From assembly GCA_963712835.1 (NCBI GenBank), contig CAVQJJ010000011.1:248001-312000 (forward strand): a DNA stretch of 64,000 bases. The letters run 5' to 3'. This document shows, piece by piece, positions 17,697 through 26,318 of this stretch. A program made the position numbers and the translations under genes. Numbering within the stretch: position 1 is the first letter of the stretch; every line of letters begins with the position of its first letter. The DNA comes from DATARH01 sp963712835 (GTDB lineage Bacteria > Pseudomonadota > Alphaproteobacteria > ATCC43930 > CGMCC-115725). The notes beneath the pieces were generated by a model. The model had not been told where the DNA came from, ran no database searches, and worked only from the letters and a program-made list of their open reading frames with translations.

Positions 17697-18218
17697 TTAA
17701 AACTTATCGCGCGGGCGCTGCTGGACATTAAAAGAGGCGAGGTGATTCAAGGCAGCAGCAATCGGTTCGGCGGCATAACCCCTTACCAGGTAATCGATTT
17801 CCCCGTGGCCTGAACCTTGACCGTCTTTTTTATCTCGGAAGCAAGGAAAGTAATCGGCGCACTCCACCAGCATGACATTGCGATCGCGCCGGCCATCGTT
17901 CCATGCATCGAAACGGGCATAACGCAGATCGATGAGCGCCTGTTCGTTGTCGATCTGTACCGCGTTCGTATCGGGCAAGACGATTTGCCTTTGCCAAGTC
18001 ACCCGCAGCATGGGAGAGCTGTATTCGAAACCGATCACCAGATCTGTATGTAGTCCGGCAACCTTATATTTCTCTATTAGGTAGCTAATGGTCTGGCCGG
18101 CCGACAGGGGTGCGTCACCGGCCGGATAAGCCGCTCCCGCGCAGAGGAAAACCAGCGCAGCGCCAAAAATCGTTCGCACGGCCGCTACTCCGTTGGATCG
18201 GAAGGCATGATATCGCAA
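17697..18218 (-). CDS. secreted protein of unknown function
   Basis: A 173-residue protein with a signal peptide (AAVRTIFGAALVFLCAGAAYPAG). The mature part reads SAGQTISYLIEKYKVAGLHTDLVIGFEYSSP, then a strand-rich section and a Cys pair in ECADYFPCFRDKKDG that could form a periplasmic disulphide. I do not recognise the family. It lies convergent with the beta-barrel and divergent from the GT4 gene, inside the polysaccharide locus, so an envelope role is plausible but not shown. Confidence 0.6.
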   Translation of the reverse strand: MRYHAFRSNGVAAVRTIFGAALVFLCAGAAYPAGDAPLSAGQTISYLIEKYKVAGLHTDLVIGFEYSSPMLRVTWQRQIVLPDTNAVQIDNEQALIDLRYARFDAWNDGRRDRNVMLVECADYFPCFRDKKDGQGSGHGEIDYLVRGYAAEPIAAALNHLASFNVQQRPRDKF

Positions 18219-18381
18219 TTCGGCGTGCCGGCACCAGCTTCCGTGATTTGCCGTGAGCGGGCGTTATTGGCGGTCTGGATAAGACATTCTTCGGGCTGGT
18301 CCGCCCCGTGAGGATAAGTCGACCCACCGAAAAGGAATATCTAATCTAGCGGCAGCACTGCTCCGTAACTCCGAGTTGCGC

Positions 18382-19614
18382 ATGCGCCCATTGCGAATTC
18401 TGACATTTTCGACGCTCTATCCCAACGAGGCACAGCCTCATCATGGGATTTTTGTGGAGAATCGGCTTCGGCATTTGGTCGCTTCAGGCGAGGTCGAAAG
18501 TGTGGTGGTTGCGCCGGTGCCCTATTTTCCCTTTCGATCATCCCGGTTCGGACACTGGGCAACCTTTGCGCGGTGCCCCGAAACCGAACAGCGTCACGGC
18601 ATCTCGGTGCATCATCCGCGTTATGTCGTGGTTCCGCGGATCGGGATGAACGCGGCGCCCGCGCTGCTCGCTGCGGGGGTCTGGCGCACGGTGCAAAGAC
18701 TCCACCAGATCCATGATTTCGATCTTGTCGATGCGCACTATGCCTATCCCGATGGAGTAGCCGCCGCTTGGTTGGGACGGCGCTTGCGGCTGCCGGTTGT
18801 CGTCACCGTCCGTGGCACCGATATCAATCTGATCCCTCGGCTGCGCTTCCCACGCTACTTGATCCGGCGCTCGTTGCGGCGAGTGGCCGGCGTCATCGCG
18901 GTGAGCGAAGCCCTCAGGGACGCCGTGATCGAGATCGGCGGCGCCCCCGACCTCTTGACGGTCCTTCGAAACGGCGTGGATCTCGACCTGTTCCGTCCCA
19001 TCGAACCTCACAAGGCCCGACACAATCTCGCGCTTGACGGACCAACCTTGCTATCGGTGGGACACCTCATCGAACGCAAAGGGCACGATTTGGCGATCCG
19101 CGCGCTGGCCCTGCTTCCGGAATATCGTCTGCTTATCGTCGGCGACGGGCCGGAGCGGGCTGCTCTAGGCCAGCTCGCGACGGCTCTGGGTGTCCACTCG
19201 CGTGTGCGTTTTCTCGGGCCCAAACCCCACGATAAATTGCCCGCCATATATAGCGCGGTCGATGCATTGGTACTCGCGTCGACACGCGAAGGCTGGCCCA
19301 ATGTGCTCCTCGAAGCCATGGCGTGCGGGACGCCGGTTGTGGCGTCGAATGTCTGGGGAAACCCAGAGGTCGTCAGATCGCCGGCCGCGGGTCGTCTGAT
19401 GGAAGAGCGCTCGGCCACGGGGGTTGCGCAAGCGGTGCGGGCGCTCCTTTCATCGGGCTCGGATCGAGGGGTAACGCGGCGATACGCAGAAGGGTTTAGC
19501 TGGGACGAGACCTCTCGGGGACAAATCGCGTTGTTCCGACGCATTCTCGGCCATAGTAACGCTGATGCCGGCCTGCCTGCCGTTTCAAGCGTCTACAGCG
19601 ATCCGGTTGGGTAA
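18382..19614 (+). CDS. GT4 family glycosyltransferase
   Basis: About 410 residues. ATG 18382 is preferred over the TTG at 18376, two codons upstream. The GT-B fold is clear. The N-terminal ILTFSTLYPNEAQPHHGIFVENR acceptor-side domain is followed by LRNGVDLDLFRP, and the donor domain has SVGHLIERKGHDLAIRA, IVGDGPERAALGQLA and the LLEAMACGTPVVASNVWG block with the conserved acidic residues. It is cytoplasmic or membrane-associated and likely adds a sugar during repeat-unit assembly. Its last 30 bases overlap the end of the convergent GMC oxidoreductase. Confidence 0.88.
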   Translation: MRPLRILTFSTLYPNEAQPHHGIFVENRLRHLVASGEVESVVVAPVPYFPFRSSRFGHWATFARCPETEQRHGISVHHPRYVVVPRIGMNAAPALLAAGVWRTVQRLHQIHDFDLVDAHYAYPDGVAAAWLGRRLRLPVVVTVRGTDINLIPRLRFPRYLIRRSLRRVAGVIAVSEALRDAVIEIGGAPDLLTVLRNGVDLDLFRPIEPHKARHNLALDGPTLLSVGHLIERKGHDLAIRALALLPEYRLLIVGDGPERAALGQLATALGVHSRVRFLGPKPHDKLPAIYSAVDALVLASTREGWPNVLLEAMACGTPVVASNVWGNPEVVRSPAAGRLMEERSATGVAQAVRALLSSGSDRGVTRRYAEGFSWDETSRGQIALFRRILGHSNADAGLPAVSSVYSDPVG

Positions 19615-21216
19615 TGGCATCGTCGCGATGCGGTCCTTGAGATAGTCGGTTAGCCGGATGCCGAGAGCTACAATCGTGAAGGTCGGCCCCGCGACGCCAC
19701 CGGTCGGCAACACCGAACCGCTGCTAATGAACAGGTTTTCCACACCGTGGACCCGGCAATTCCGATCGACGACGCCGGTTGACGGATCGTTTGACATGCG
19801 CGTTGTCCCCAAGTGATGAGCAACGCCCCCGAGCTTTGAATCCCGTTCCGGTTGATGTGACAATATCCAGTCGGCGACTTCAAGATGTCCGATCTGCTGA
19901 TACCTCAGTTCGGCATCGAAGTAGTTCGCGAGGCCCCGATACGTCCTCCAATCAAGCTCGGTGAACCGCCAGTCCAGTTTAACGCGACGCTGCCCCAAGG
20001 CGTCCCGATCGGCGGATAGGGTAATTCTGCTGTCGGGATTGGGCGCCTGCTCGAACACACCATCAAGATCGAGCCGTGTAGCGACGGCGTTGCGTCCCGA
20101 AAGACGGCGGGCGCCGGCCGTGACAACGTTAGCGAAATCGCCTCCAATCCGCTTCAACCGGCGCGCCAATCCCGCAGGGATATGCCGATCCCGCGCGCAG
20201 GTAATCACCTCGCGGAAGGCCGCGACGCCATCAGGAACCGGCTCCGCTTCCCGTGCCACCAAACGGCACCGGGCATTGAGAAGGCCCGTCTGCTCTTGTG
20301 CCTTTTCCGAAAGGCACAAGATTGGATAAATTGGCAGCTTCCGCTTCCAATGATAGCTGTGATCATAGGCCGCTACGAACGCCTCCGGTTCGGCAGCGAC
20401 CAGGGTACCCACTGGGCCGCTCGGGTGGTCCATGAAGAAGCGGCCGACCAGGTCGCGTTGGTTGCCCAACCCGCATTTGGTGACGGAGTCGGCGGCGAGG
20501 AGGAGACGCGCCGTCTCGATGCCTCCACAAGCGAGAATGAAAGCCCGTGCGCGAACGACACCGACGCGGCCGCCAAGCGTTTTCACGTGAGCGGCGGTCA
20601 TCGCGCGCCCGCTTTCGTTTACTTCCAAATCGACGACGTTGGCATGCAAGATCGTCACGATGTTTGGCGACACTTCCAACGTCGCGCGCTGCGCGTGGCC
20701 GAAGTTGAGTGGGCTTTTCAAATAATAGCGGTCAACCAAAGACCGCCATTGGAAGCTTGATCCTGGAACAAGTTCGCGCAGGACACGGGCCAGCAGCTCA
20801 TTGTTCCCAAATGCCTCTGTGCCGAGCTGGAAGACGGACCGCGCTCTTTCGTAATAGGGCAGGAGCTCTTCTTTGCTGATCGGCCAATTCGAAAACGGAA
20901 CCCATGCGCGGGGGGCGAAATCCAGATCATCGAGCGGCGTGCAGCCCGCGCCCCAATCACCGCGCGTCGTTCCACCAAAACGCCTCAATCTGCTGTCGTG
21001 AAGACTGCACTGCCAAGGGATGCCTTCTGCCGTTCCCTCGTAAAGGGCCTGCGTATCCGGCTCATATTCGAACCCGCCGCCTTCCAGCAGGCAAACGGTA
21101 AATCCGGTATTGGCAAAGTTCAGCGCAGCGGCTATCCCCGCAGCGCCAGCTCCAACAATGCACAGATCGGCCTCGTGGCAACGCGGCACACTCGGGTCGG
21201 CAAAATCAATCAGCAT
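19585..21216 (-). CDS. GMC family FAD-dependent oxidoreductase
   Basis: A 543-residue flavoprotein. The FAD motif VGAGAAGIAAALN lies near residue 21. GGTTRGDWGAGCTP and FVMDHPSGP-type (here FFMDHPSGP) blocks follow, and the C-terminal GMC domain has AHHLGTTRMSNDP and NLFISSGSVLPTGGVAGPTFTI. GMC enzymes oxidise alcohols or sugar hydroxyls. In polysaccharide loci such proteins may make keto-sugars, but the substrate here is unknown. No signal peptide is present, so it is probably cytoplasmic. Two tandem 12-base repeats lie 29 to 52 bases upstream of its start. Confidence 0.85.
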   Translation of the reverse strand: MLIDFADPSVPRCHEADLCIVGAGAAGIAAALNFANTGFTVCLLEGGGFEYEPDTQALYEGTAEGIPWQCSLHDSRLRRFGGTTRGDWGAGCTPLDDLDFAPRAWVPFSNWPISKEELLPYYERARSVFQLGTEAFGNNELLARVLRELVPGSSFQWRSLVDRYYLKSPLNFGHAQRATLEVSPNIVTILHANVVDLEVNESGRAMTAAHVKTLGGRVGVVRARAFILACGGIETARLLLAADSVTKCGLGNQRDLVGRFFMDHPSGPVGTLVAAEPEAFVAAYDHSYHWKRKLPIYPILCLSEKAQEQTGLLNARCRLVAREAEPVPDGVAAFREVITCARDRHIPAGLARRLKRIGGDFANVVTAGARRLSGRNAVATRLDLDGVFEQAPNPDSRITLSADRDALGQRRVKLDWRFTELDWRTYRGLANYFDAELRYQQIGHLEVADWILSHQPERDSKLGGVAHHLGTTRMSNDPSTGVVDRNCRVHGVENLFISSGSVLPTGGVAGPTFTIVALGIRLTDYLKDRIATMPLPNRIAVDA

Positions 21217-21244
21217 GCGGAAAGCTTTCGCCGACGGTCGCCGT

Positions 21245-21268
21245 GTTCACTTCGGAGTTCACTTCGGA
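21245..21268. repeat. tandem 12-base direct repeat upstream of the GMC gene
   Basis: GTTCACTTCGGA occurs twice head to tail with no spacer, at 21245-21256 and 21257-21268. It ends 29 bases before the start of the minus-strand GMC oxidoreductase, a position where it could serve as an operator or form part of the 5' leader. The periodicity of 12 would not put both copies on the same helix face. Confidence 0.6.
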
Positions 21269-21371
21269 ATATTGCGCGGAAACGTACAGAAAGTTAATGA
21301 CATCCGGTGAACATATCGCATTATCCTTAATGCGTACCTCTAAGGATTTTTACAGTAATTGTTAACAACAG

Positions 21372-21402
21372 TTGACAGATTTTTTCGAACAGAACGAATA
21401 AA
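21372..21402 (+). promoter_or_regulatory. possible promoter in the AT-rich gap before the ATP-grasp gene
   Basis: The gap 21217-21559 is markedly AT-richer than its surroundings between about 21290 and 21420. TTGACA at 21372-21377 matches the -35 consensus. The best -10 candidate, GAATAA at 21396-21401, is poor and the spacer is 18. It would fire toward the ATP-grasp/phosphatase operon. I see no small gene in this gap. Confidence 0.3.
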
Positions 21403-21559
21403 CAGAAATTCACGAAAATGGTCTACGCCTTTGGATGACGAGGGCTACTAGCCGACCTGCTATCATCCAGTGGGATAGCTGAGGGGGCGCCGTCCTTCCG
21501 ATACACTGCGCATGGCGGCACAGCGGCCGATGGGCTGCTTTAACGAGCCCCTGGTCCCC

Positions 21560-23311
21560 ATGAAAAGCAATAGAGTTCTTGTTTTCGGAGACGACACACG
21601 GAGCTTTCTGGCGACGGTACGATCGCTGGGACGGTGCGGTCTCTCGGTCGAGGTGGCTCCAGAGGATTTTCGCTCACCGGCGTTGCGGTCGCGATATGTG
21701 TCGGCCATTCATCGCTTGCCGCATGTGGTCGACGACGGCGCGGAATGGGTGGCGGCAGTCGAGGAATTGCTCCGTTCTAATTACTTCGACTTGGTGATCC
21801 CGTGCACCGACCGGACGCTGCTGCCGTTGGAACGCCACCGGGAACGGCTCGAGAAGCTCACTCGCCTGGCGATTCCCGGCCGGCTCGCAATGGCTGTTTT
21901 CTTCGACAAATTGCTCACGCGCGATGCTGCGGCGGCACTCGGCATCGCCTTGGCGCCGGCGGTGTTGGCGACCGAGATGTCGCATCCGGATGAGATCGGT
22001 GCGCGGCTCGGGTTTCCCGTGATCGTCAAGCCGTGCCGTTCGGTTCGCCTCGATGCATTGCATCGCCAGGCAACCGTGCGTTTGGCCGAGACCGTCGATC
22101 AGCTAGGCTCGGCCCTGGCGGAGCTCGCGAATGACGGGTGTTACGTAGAGGGGTTCTTTCCGGGATACGGGCTCGGCGTTTCGGTGCTGGCCGAGCGCGG
22201 GGTTATCCGGACGGCGTTCCAGCACCACCGTATACATCAGGCGGCACGCGGCGGTTCGAGCGCCTATCGCGTGAGTGCCACGCTGTCCCCGGACCTCCTT
22301 TGGGCCTGCGGCAGATTGTGCGCCCATACCGATTTTACCGGCCTGGCAATGTTCGAGTTTCGCCGCGACCCATCAACCGGGGCCGCGGTCCTCCTTGAGG
22401 TCAACGCGCGCCCCTGGGGCTCCATGCCCCTGCCTGTCGCTCTCGGCGTCGATTTCCCCGCTTCCTTGTACCGGCTTCTCGTCGATGGTTCACCCGTCGA
22501 GGCGCGCGGCTATCGACCGAGCGTCTATGGCCGCAATTTCGATCTCGACGTCTCGTTCGCACTCAAGTCCGCCTCGCAGATGACCGGGTGGGCCCGTCGC
22601 ACCTTTTTTCTTGCCCGCTGGGTGGCCGGGTTCTCCAGGCTGCTGCTTGGGCGCGAGAAATTGGATACTTTGGCCGGCGACGATCCGGCACCGGCGGCGG
22701 CCGAGTTTCGCCTGTTTGCCACACGAGGCTGCCGTTGGCTTGCCCGACGCCTACCGGGACATCCGGCGGTCGGCCGCGCCCTCGCTCGCGCCCGCCTGAG
22801 GCGAGCCCTGCGGCGGACGCGCCGCGAGGGAAAACCGGCGGTCGTCGCGTTCGTGTGCTACGGAAATATCTGTCGGAGCGCGTTCGCCGAACGGGCTTTG
22901 ACCCGGGCGCTGGCGGATCGTTCCGAGCACGTGACGGTCAGATCGGCGGGGACCCATCAGGTGAGCGGGCGTCCGAGCCCGCCCGAGGCACGAGAGGCTG
23001 CGCGCCGCCTCGGCGTCGATCTGCTTCCTCATCTGTCGCAACACGTAACCCCGGAACTCTTGCGAGCGGCCACGGTACTGATCGCATTCGATCAATCCAA
23101 CGTCGACGCACTGAGGGGGCGTTTCCAGGATGGCGACCGCCCGATAATCCTGTTGGGCTCTTTGCTTGATACCGCCCGTCATCCGGAAATTGGCGATCCC
23201 TACGGCAGCGGGCCTGCGGCTTTCGATCATGTTTTCGGGCTGATCGAGCAGGGCGTCCGGGTAGTGCGGGATTGTATCGCCGAAACACCGAGCCCGGGGG
23301 TTTGGGCTTGA
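21560..23311 (+). CDS. ATP-grasp / low-molecular-weight tyrosine phosphatase fusion
   Basis: About 583 residues from ATG 21560. ATG 21530 and 21512 are in frame upstream, and none has a good ribosome site. The first 400 residues are an ATP-grasp protein of the carbamoyl-phosphate-synthase-like type: a pre-grasp Rossmann part (NRVLVFGDDTRSFLATVRSL), VIVKPCRSVRL for the ATP-binding Lys, and the metal site EFRRDPSTGAAVLLEVNARPWG. After a basic linker, residues from about 427 on are a complete low-molecular-weight protein tyrosine phosphatase: P-loop CYGNICRS (catalytic Cys and Arg) and the general-acid DPYG. The phosphatase class usually opposes Wzc-type tyrosine kinases in polysaccharide loci. 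ATP-grasp enzymes form amide or thioester bonds. The fusion suggests one protein both modifies and regulates. It heads a plus-strand run of five genes. Confidence 0.87.
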   Translation: MKSNRVLVFGDDTRSFLATVRSLGRCGLSVEVAPEDFRSPALRSRYVSAIHRLPHVVDDGAEWVAAVEELLRSNYFDLVIPCTDRTLLPLERHRERLEKLTRLAIPGRLAMAVFFDKLLTRDAAAALGIALAPAVLATEMSHPDEIGARLGFPVIVKPCRSVRLDALHRQATVRLAETVDQLGSALAELANDGCYVEGFFPGYGLGVSVLAERGVIRTAFQHHRIHQAARGGSSAYRVSATLSPDLLWACGRLCAHTDFTGLAMFEFRRDPSTGAAVLLEVNARPWGSMPLPVALGVDFPASLYRLLVDGSPVEARGYRPSVYGRNFDLDVSFALKSASQMTGWARRTFFLARWVAGFSRLLLGREKLDTLAGDDPAPAAAEFRLFATRGCRWLARRLPGHPAVGRALARARLRRALRRTRREGKPAVVAFVCYGNICRSAFAERALTRALADRSEHVTVRSAGTHQVSGRPSPPEAREAARRLGVDLLPHLSQHVTPELLRAATVLIAFDQSNVDALRGRFQDGDRPIILLGSLLDTARHPEIGDPYGSGPAAFDHVFGLIEQGVRVVRDCIAETPSPGVWA

Positions 23312-24318
23312 ACCCGGCAAAGGCGTCTCGCTTCGCGCCCGATTTCTCGCCGATCCTCCTGATCGCGATACATACGGAAGAAGAGTTCGACTGGTCAAAA
23401 CCGTTCGATCGCCGATGCTCGGCGATAACGCATTTGCGGGAGCTCGGCCGCGCACACGAGATATTCGCGCGCGAGGCTGCCGCGCCGACCTATTTGGTCG
23501 ACTACCCGGTCGCGTCGTCGATCGAAGGGGTTAGCGCGGTAAAGGCCGTCACCGGCGGCACGGAATCGGCGATCGGCGCCCATCTCCACCCCTGGGTAAA
23601 TCCTCCCTTCGTTGAAACCGTGAGCGTCCGCAATTCCTATCCCGGCAATTTGCCGCGCGTGGTCGAGAAGGCAAAGCTTGATGCGCTGACCGAGTGCATC
23701 TCGCAAAATTTCGACCGGCGGCCGACGACGTATTTGGCCGGCAGGTACGGCTTCGGCCCTGGAACATTGTCCACCCTCCAGGAACTTGGCTACCAGCTCG
23801 ATCTTAGCAGCGTGGCAATGAGCGATTTCCGCGGTGACGGCGGCCCGGACTTCCGTGCATGGGGCAGCGAGTGGCGCTGGGAAGGGCAGCCGCCGATCCT
23901 TCGCTTGCCGCATTCGGTCGCGGATATCGGGTTGTTGTGCCGAAATGCCCGCCGCCTCTTCGACGCGGAGCAGATCGCCACGCTGCGCCGCCTTCACGTG
24001 CCTGGCATTCTAGCGCGGCTCGGCGCAATCCGTCGGACCCGTTTGACGCCCGAGGGGTTCTCGCTCGCGGCGTTGATGCAAGCAGCCAGGAGGCTGATTT
24101 CGGCGGGCGTCCGAATTCTTGTTTTCTCGTTTCATTCTCCGTCGCTGGCTGCAGGCTTCACCCCGTACGTTCGCGACATCGCCGACCGCGACGAGTTGCT
24201 GCGCCGGATCGGCGGTTTCATCCGTTTCTTCAAGGAGGAATTTGGCGGCCGGATCGGCGGACCCGCGACGGTCCTTGCCGCGGCCGAACACGCACGGCGG
24301 GAGGTAAGCGATGCCTAG
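23308..24318 (+). CDS. polysaccharide deacetylase-like protein (WalW type)
   Basis: About 336 residues from TTG 23308, which overlaps the TGA of the preceding gene. TTG 23272 and 23302 are alternatives. HTEEEFDWSKPF is typical of WalW-like NodB-fold proteins, where Glu replaces the usual Asp pair. GAHLHPWVNPP gives the metal histidines, and a C-terminal SFHSPSLAAGFTPYV block with a further His completes the site. Either a sugar deacetylase or an inactive relative is possible, because the N-terminal acidic motif is not canonical. It is tightly packed between the ATP-grasp fusion and a GT2 gene. Confidence 0.75.
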   Translation: MNPAKASRFAPDFSPILLIAIHTEEEFDWSKPFDRRCSAITHLRELGRAHEIFAREAAAPTYLVDYPVASSIEGVSAVKAVTGGTESAIGAHLHPWVNPPFVETVSVRNSYPGNLPRVVEKAKLDALTECISQNFDRRPTTYLAGRYGFGPGTLSTLQELGYQLDLSSVAMSDFRGDGGPDFRAWGSEWRWEGQPPILRLPHSVADIGLLCRNARRLFDAEQIATLRRLHVPGILARLGAIRRTRLTPEGFSLAALMQAARRLISAGVRILVFSFHSPSLAAGFTPYVRDIADRDELLRRIGGFIRFFKEEFGGRIGGPATVLAAAEHARREVSDA

Positions 24319-25330
24319 GTTTTCGGTGATCGTGCCAACCCGCAACCGGGCTGCGTCACTGGCCGCTGCACTGCACGCCATCAAACGGCAGACCTGTCGT
24401 TCCTATGAGGTCATCGTCGTCGACGACGGTTCTGTCCCGGAATGCAGAGCCAGATACGGCGACATGCTGGCATCGCTCGGCGATCGTTTCCAGATCGTCT
24501 GCGACACGCCCGATAGTTCGCCGGGGCGCGGGCCCAGTGCCGCCCGCAACCGGGCAATCTCCCTCGCGCAGGGCGAATTCGTCACGTTCTGCGATGACGA
24601 CGATCTTTGGTTGGTCGACGACCATTTGGAGATCGCGTCAAACGCACTGTCAGCCATTCCGGAAGCCGACATCTACTACGCGAACCAGGAAGCCTATCGC
24701 GGGAATAATCTGATCGACTCCGACCGCTGGCCGCAATTGCACGGACAAATGGAGCGTACGGCGCTTGTGGGAATCGCCGACGTCTATTGGCTGCCGCGTG
24801 CCGCCTTCATGCGTCCTGGCGGCGTGGCCCATTTGAACGTCTCGATTGTCCGGCGGAGCCTGTTCGAGGAAATCGGTGGATTCTGGGAACAAGTGCGCTA
24901 CGAAGAGGATCTCGATTTCTATTTGCGATCGATCGACCGTGCGCGTGCCATTCTCTTCAGGCCAACGGTCGTCGCACGTCACTACGCGCCCGATCTGCAG
25001 CGGCAAGACAACGCGTCCACCCGGCCGAATACCATTGAAAAGTGGCTGGTTCGCTCGATGATCTGCGAGCATGTCCGGGTCAGCGCCCGGACACCCGAAG
25101 TCCTGGCGCAGGCGTGCGTTATTCACGGCTATGCCCTGCGGCATCTCGCGACAGCGCTCAGCCACAGCAGGCAACATGACGCCGCTTTTATTGCCGCCGC
25201 CCAGGCGCTTGCCGTTTTGCCCGGCCTGCGGTGGTCGACGTTTGTTCAGTATCTGGCGCTGAGGCGGCTTTCCGCGCGTTTGCGAGTAGCACTAAGCCCG
25301 ATGAAAACGAAAAGAGCGCCGGCCATCTGA
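24311..25330 (+). CDS. GT2 family glycosyltransferase
   Basis: A 339-residue GT2 enzyme. GGGAGG lies shortly before ATG 24311, inside the end of the preceding gene (8-base overlap). FSVIVPTRNRAASLAAAL and EVIVVDDGS form the nucleotide-binding half, SAARNRAISLAQGEFVTFCDDDD contains the metal-binding acidic cluster, and VRYEEDLDFYLRS lies in the acceptor half. No membrane helix is visible. It probably adds a residue to the same polysaccharide. Confidence 0.88.
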   Translation: MPRFSVIVPTRNRAASLAAALHAIKRQTCRSYEVIVVDDGSVPECRARYGDMLASLGDRFQIVCDTPDSSPGRGPSAARNRAISLAQGEFVTFCDDDDLWLVDDHLEIASNALSAIPEADIYYANQEAYRGNNLIDSDRWPQLHGQMERTALVGIADVYWLPRAAFMRPGGVAHLNVSIVRRSLFEEIGGFWEQVRYEEDLDFYLRSIDRARAILFRPTVVARHYAPDLQRQDNASTRPNTIEKWLVRSMICEHVRVSARTPEVLAQACVIHGYALRHLATALSHSRQHDAAFIAAAQALAVLPGLRWSTFVQYLALRRLSARLRVALSPMKTKRAPAI

Positions 25331-25416
25331 ACGCCGATGACACGTGGTTACTCCCTTTGGCCTATTGCCGGCCTATCGCGGTGATGGGCTAACTCCCTAC
25401 TGCTCTGGGACTGCAT

Positions 25417-26301
25417 ATGAATCTTGCCCGGAAAATTCGGAAGAACCTGGCGGCGCATCTTCCCACGGTGCAGACATGGCTGCTCTCGGGGTTCCAAGCT
25501 GGCGAAATCGAGACGATAGCCGGGTTCGCCGCGGCGCGGGCCGGACGCCACCCATCCCAGCCGCTGGTCGTCTTTGCTCGCGCCTTGGTCACCAAGGCGA
25601 GCGTCGTCCCCAACCATTTCACCGATGACGGCGAGCAGGCGCTGCTCGACCGCCTCGCCGGAATGCCGCTCCGCGTTCTGTTCGATGTCGGGGCGAATGT
25701 CGGCATCTGGTCGATGCACGCGCTCCAGGTGTTCGCGGACGCTGACGTGCACGCCTTCGAAATCGTTCCGGCCACCTTCGCAGAGCTCCAGCGCCGTCTG
25801 AGTGGATCGCGGATCCATCTGAATCGGCTGGGACTCAACGATCGGGCGGGGCTGGTGCCGGTCAACATTTATTCGTCGGCCTATATATCGAGCATGCTTG
25901 CGCTCGACACCGACACCGACATCATCGACCGGGTCGAGTGCCAGGTAGAGAGGGGCGCGGACTATGCCGCGCTCCACGGCATCGACCGCATCGACATCCT
26001 CAAGATCGATGTCGAAGGCGCGGAGGGAAAGGTTCTCGCCGGCTTCGAGCCGATGATCTCGGAGCGACGGGTTCGGCTGATCCAGTTTGAATACAACCGC
26101 GGTGCGATACTCGGCGATTTCCTGCTGAAGAACGCCTACGAGTTCTTCACGCCGCGCGGTTACCGCCTCGGTCGGCTGGCGCCGGAAGGGGTCTATTTTC
26201 ACAGCTATCACTATACGCACGAGGACTTCCTGGGGCCGAATTACGTGGCTTGCCTGGACGACGACGCTGAGCTGATCAGCCTCATCTCAACCCAGCAGTA
26301 A
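25417..26301 (+). CDS. FkbM family SAM-dependent methyltransferase
   Basis: A 294-residue protein with an N-terminal helical extension of about 85 residues and an FkbM domain from VLFDVGANVGIWSMHAL (SAM motif I). Motif II-like HAFEIVPATFAELQRRL follows, then the family mark ILKIDVEGAEGKVLAGF. FkbM proteins O-methylate sugars or polyketides, and in polysaccharide loci they usually methylate a glycan hydroxyl. A methyl cap would fit export by a Wzt with a C-terminal recognition domain, though that link is an inference. It follows the GT2 gene by 86 bases. Confidence 0.88.
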   Translation: MNLARKIRKNLAAHLPTVQTWLLSGFQAGEIETIAGFAAARAGRHPSQPLVVFARALVTKASVVPNHFTDDGEQALLDRLAGMPLRVLFDVGANVGIWSMHALQVFADADVHAFEIVPATFAELQRRLSGSRIHLNRLGLNDRAGLVPVNIYSSAYISSMLALDTDTDIIDRVECQVERGADYAALHGIDRIDILKIDVEGAEGKVLAGFEPMISERRVRLIQFEYNRGAILGDFLLKNAYEFFTPRGYRLGRLAPEGVYFHSYHYTHEDFLGPNYVACLDDDAELISLISTQQ

Positions 26302-26318
26302 CCGCCGGAAAAGCTGCT

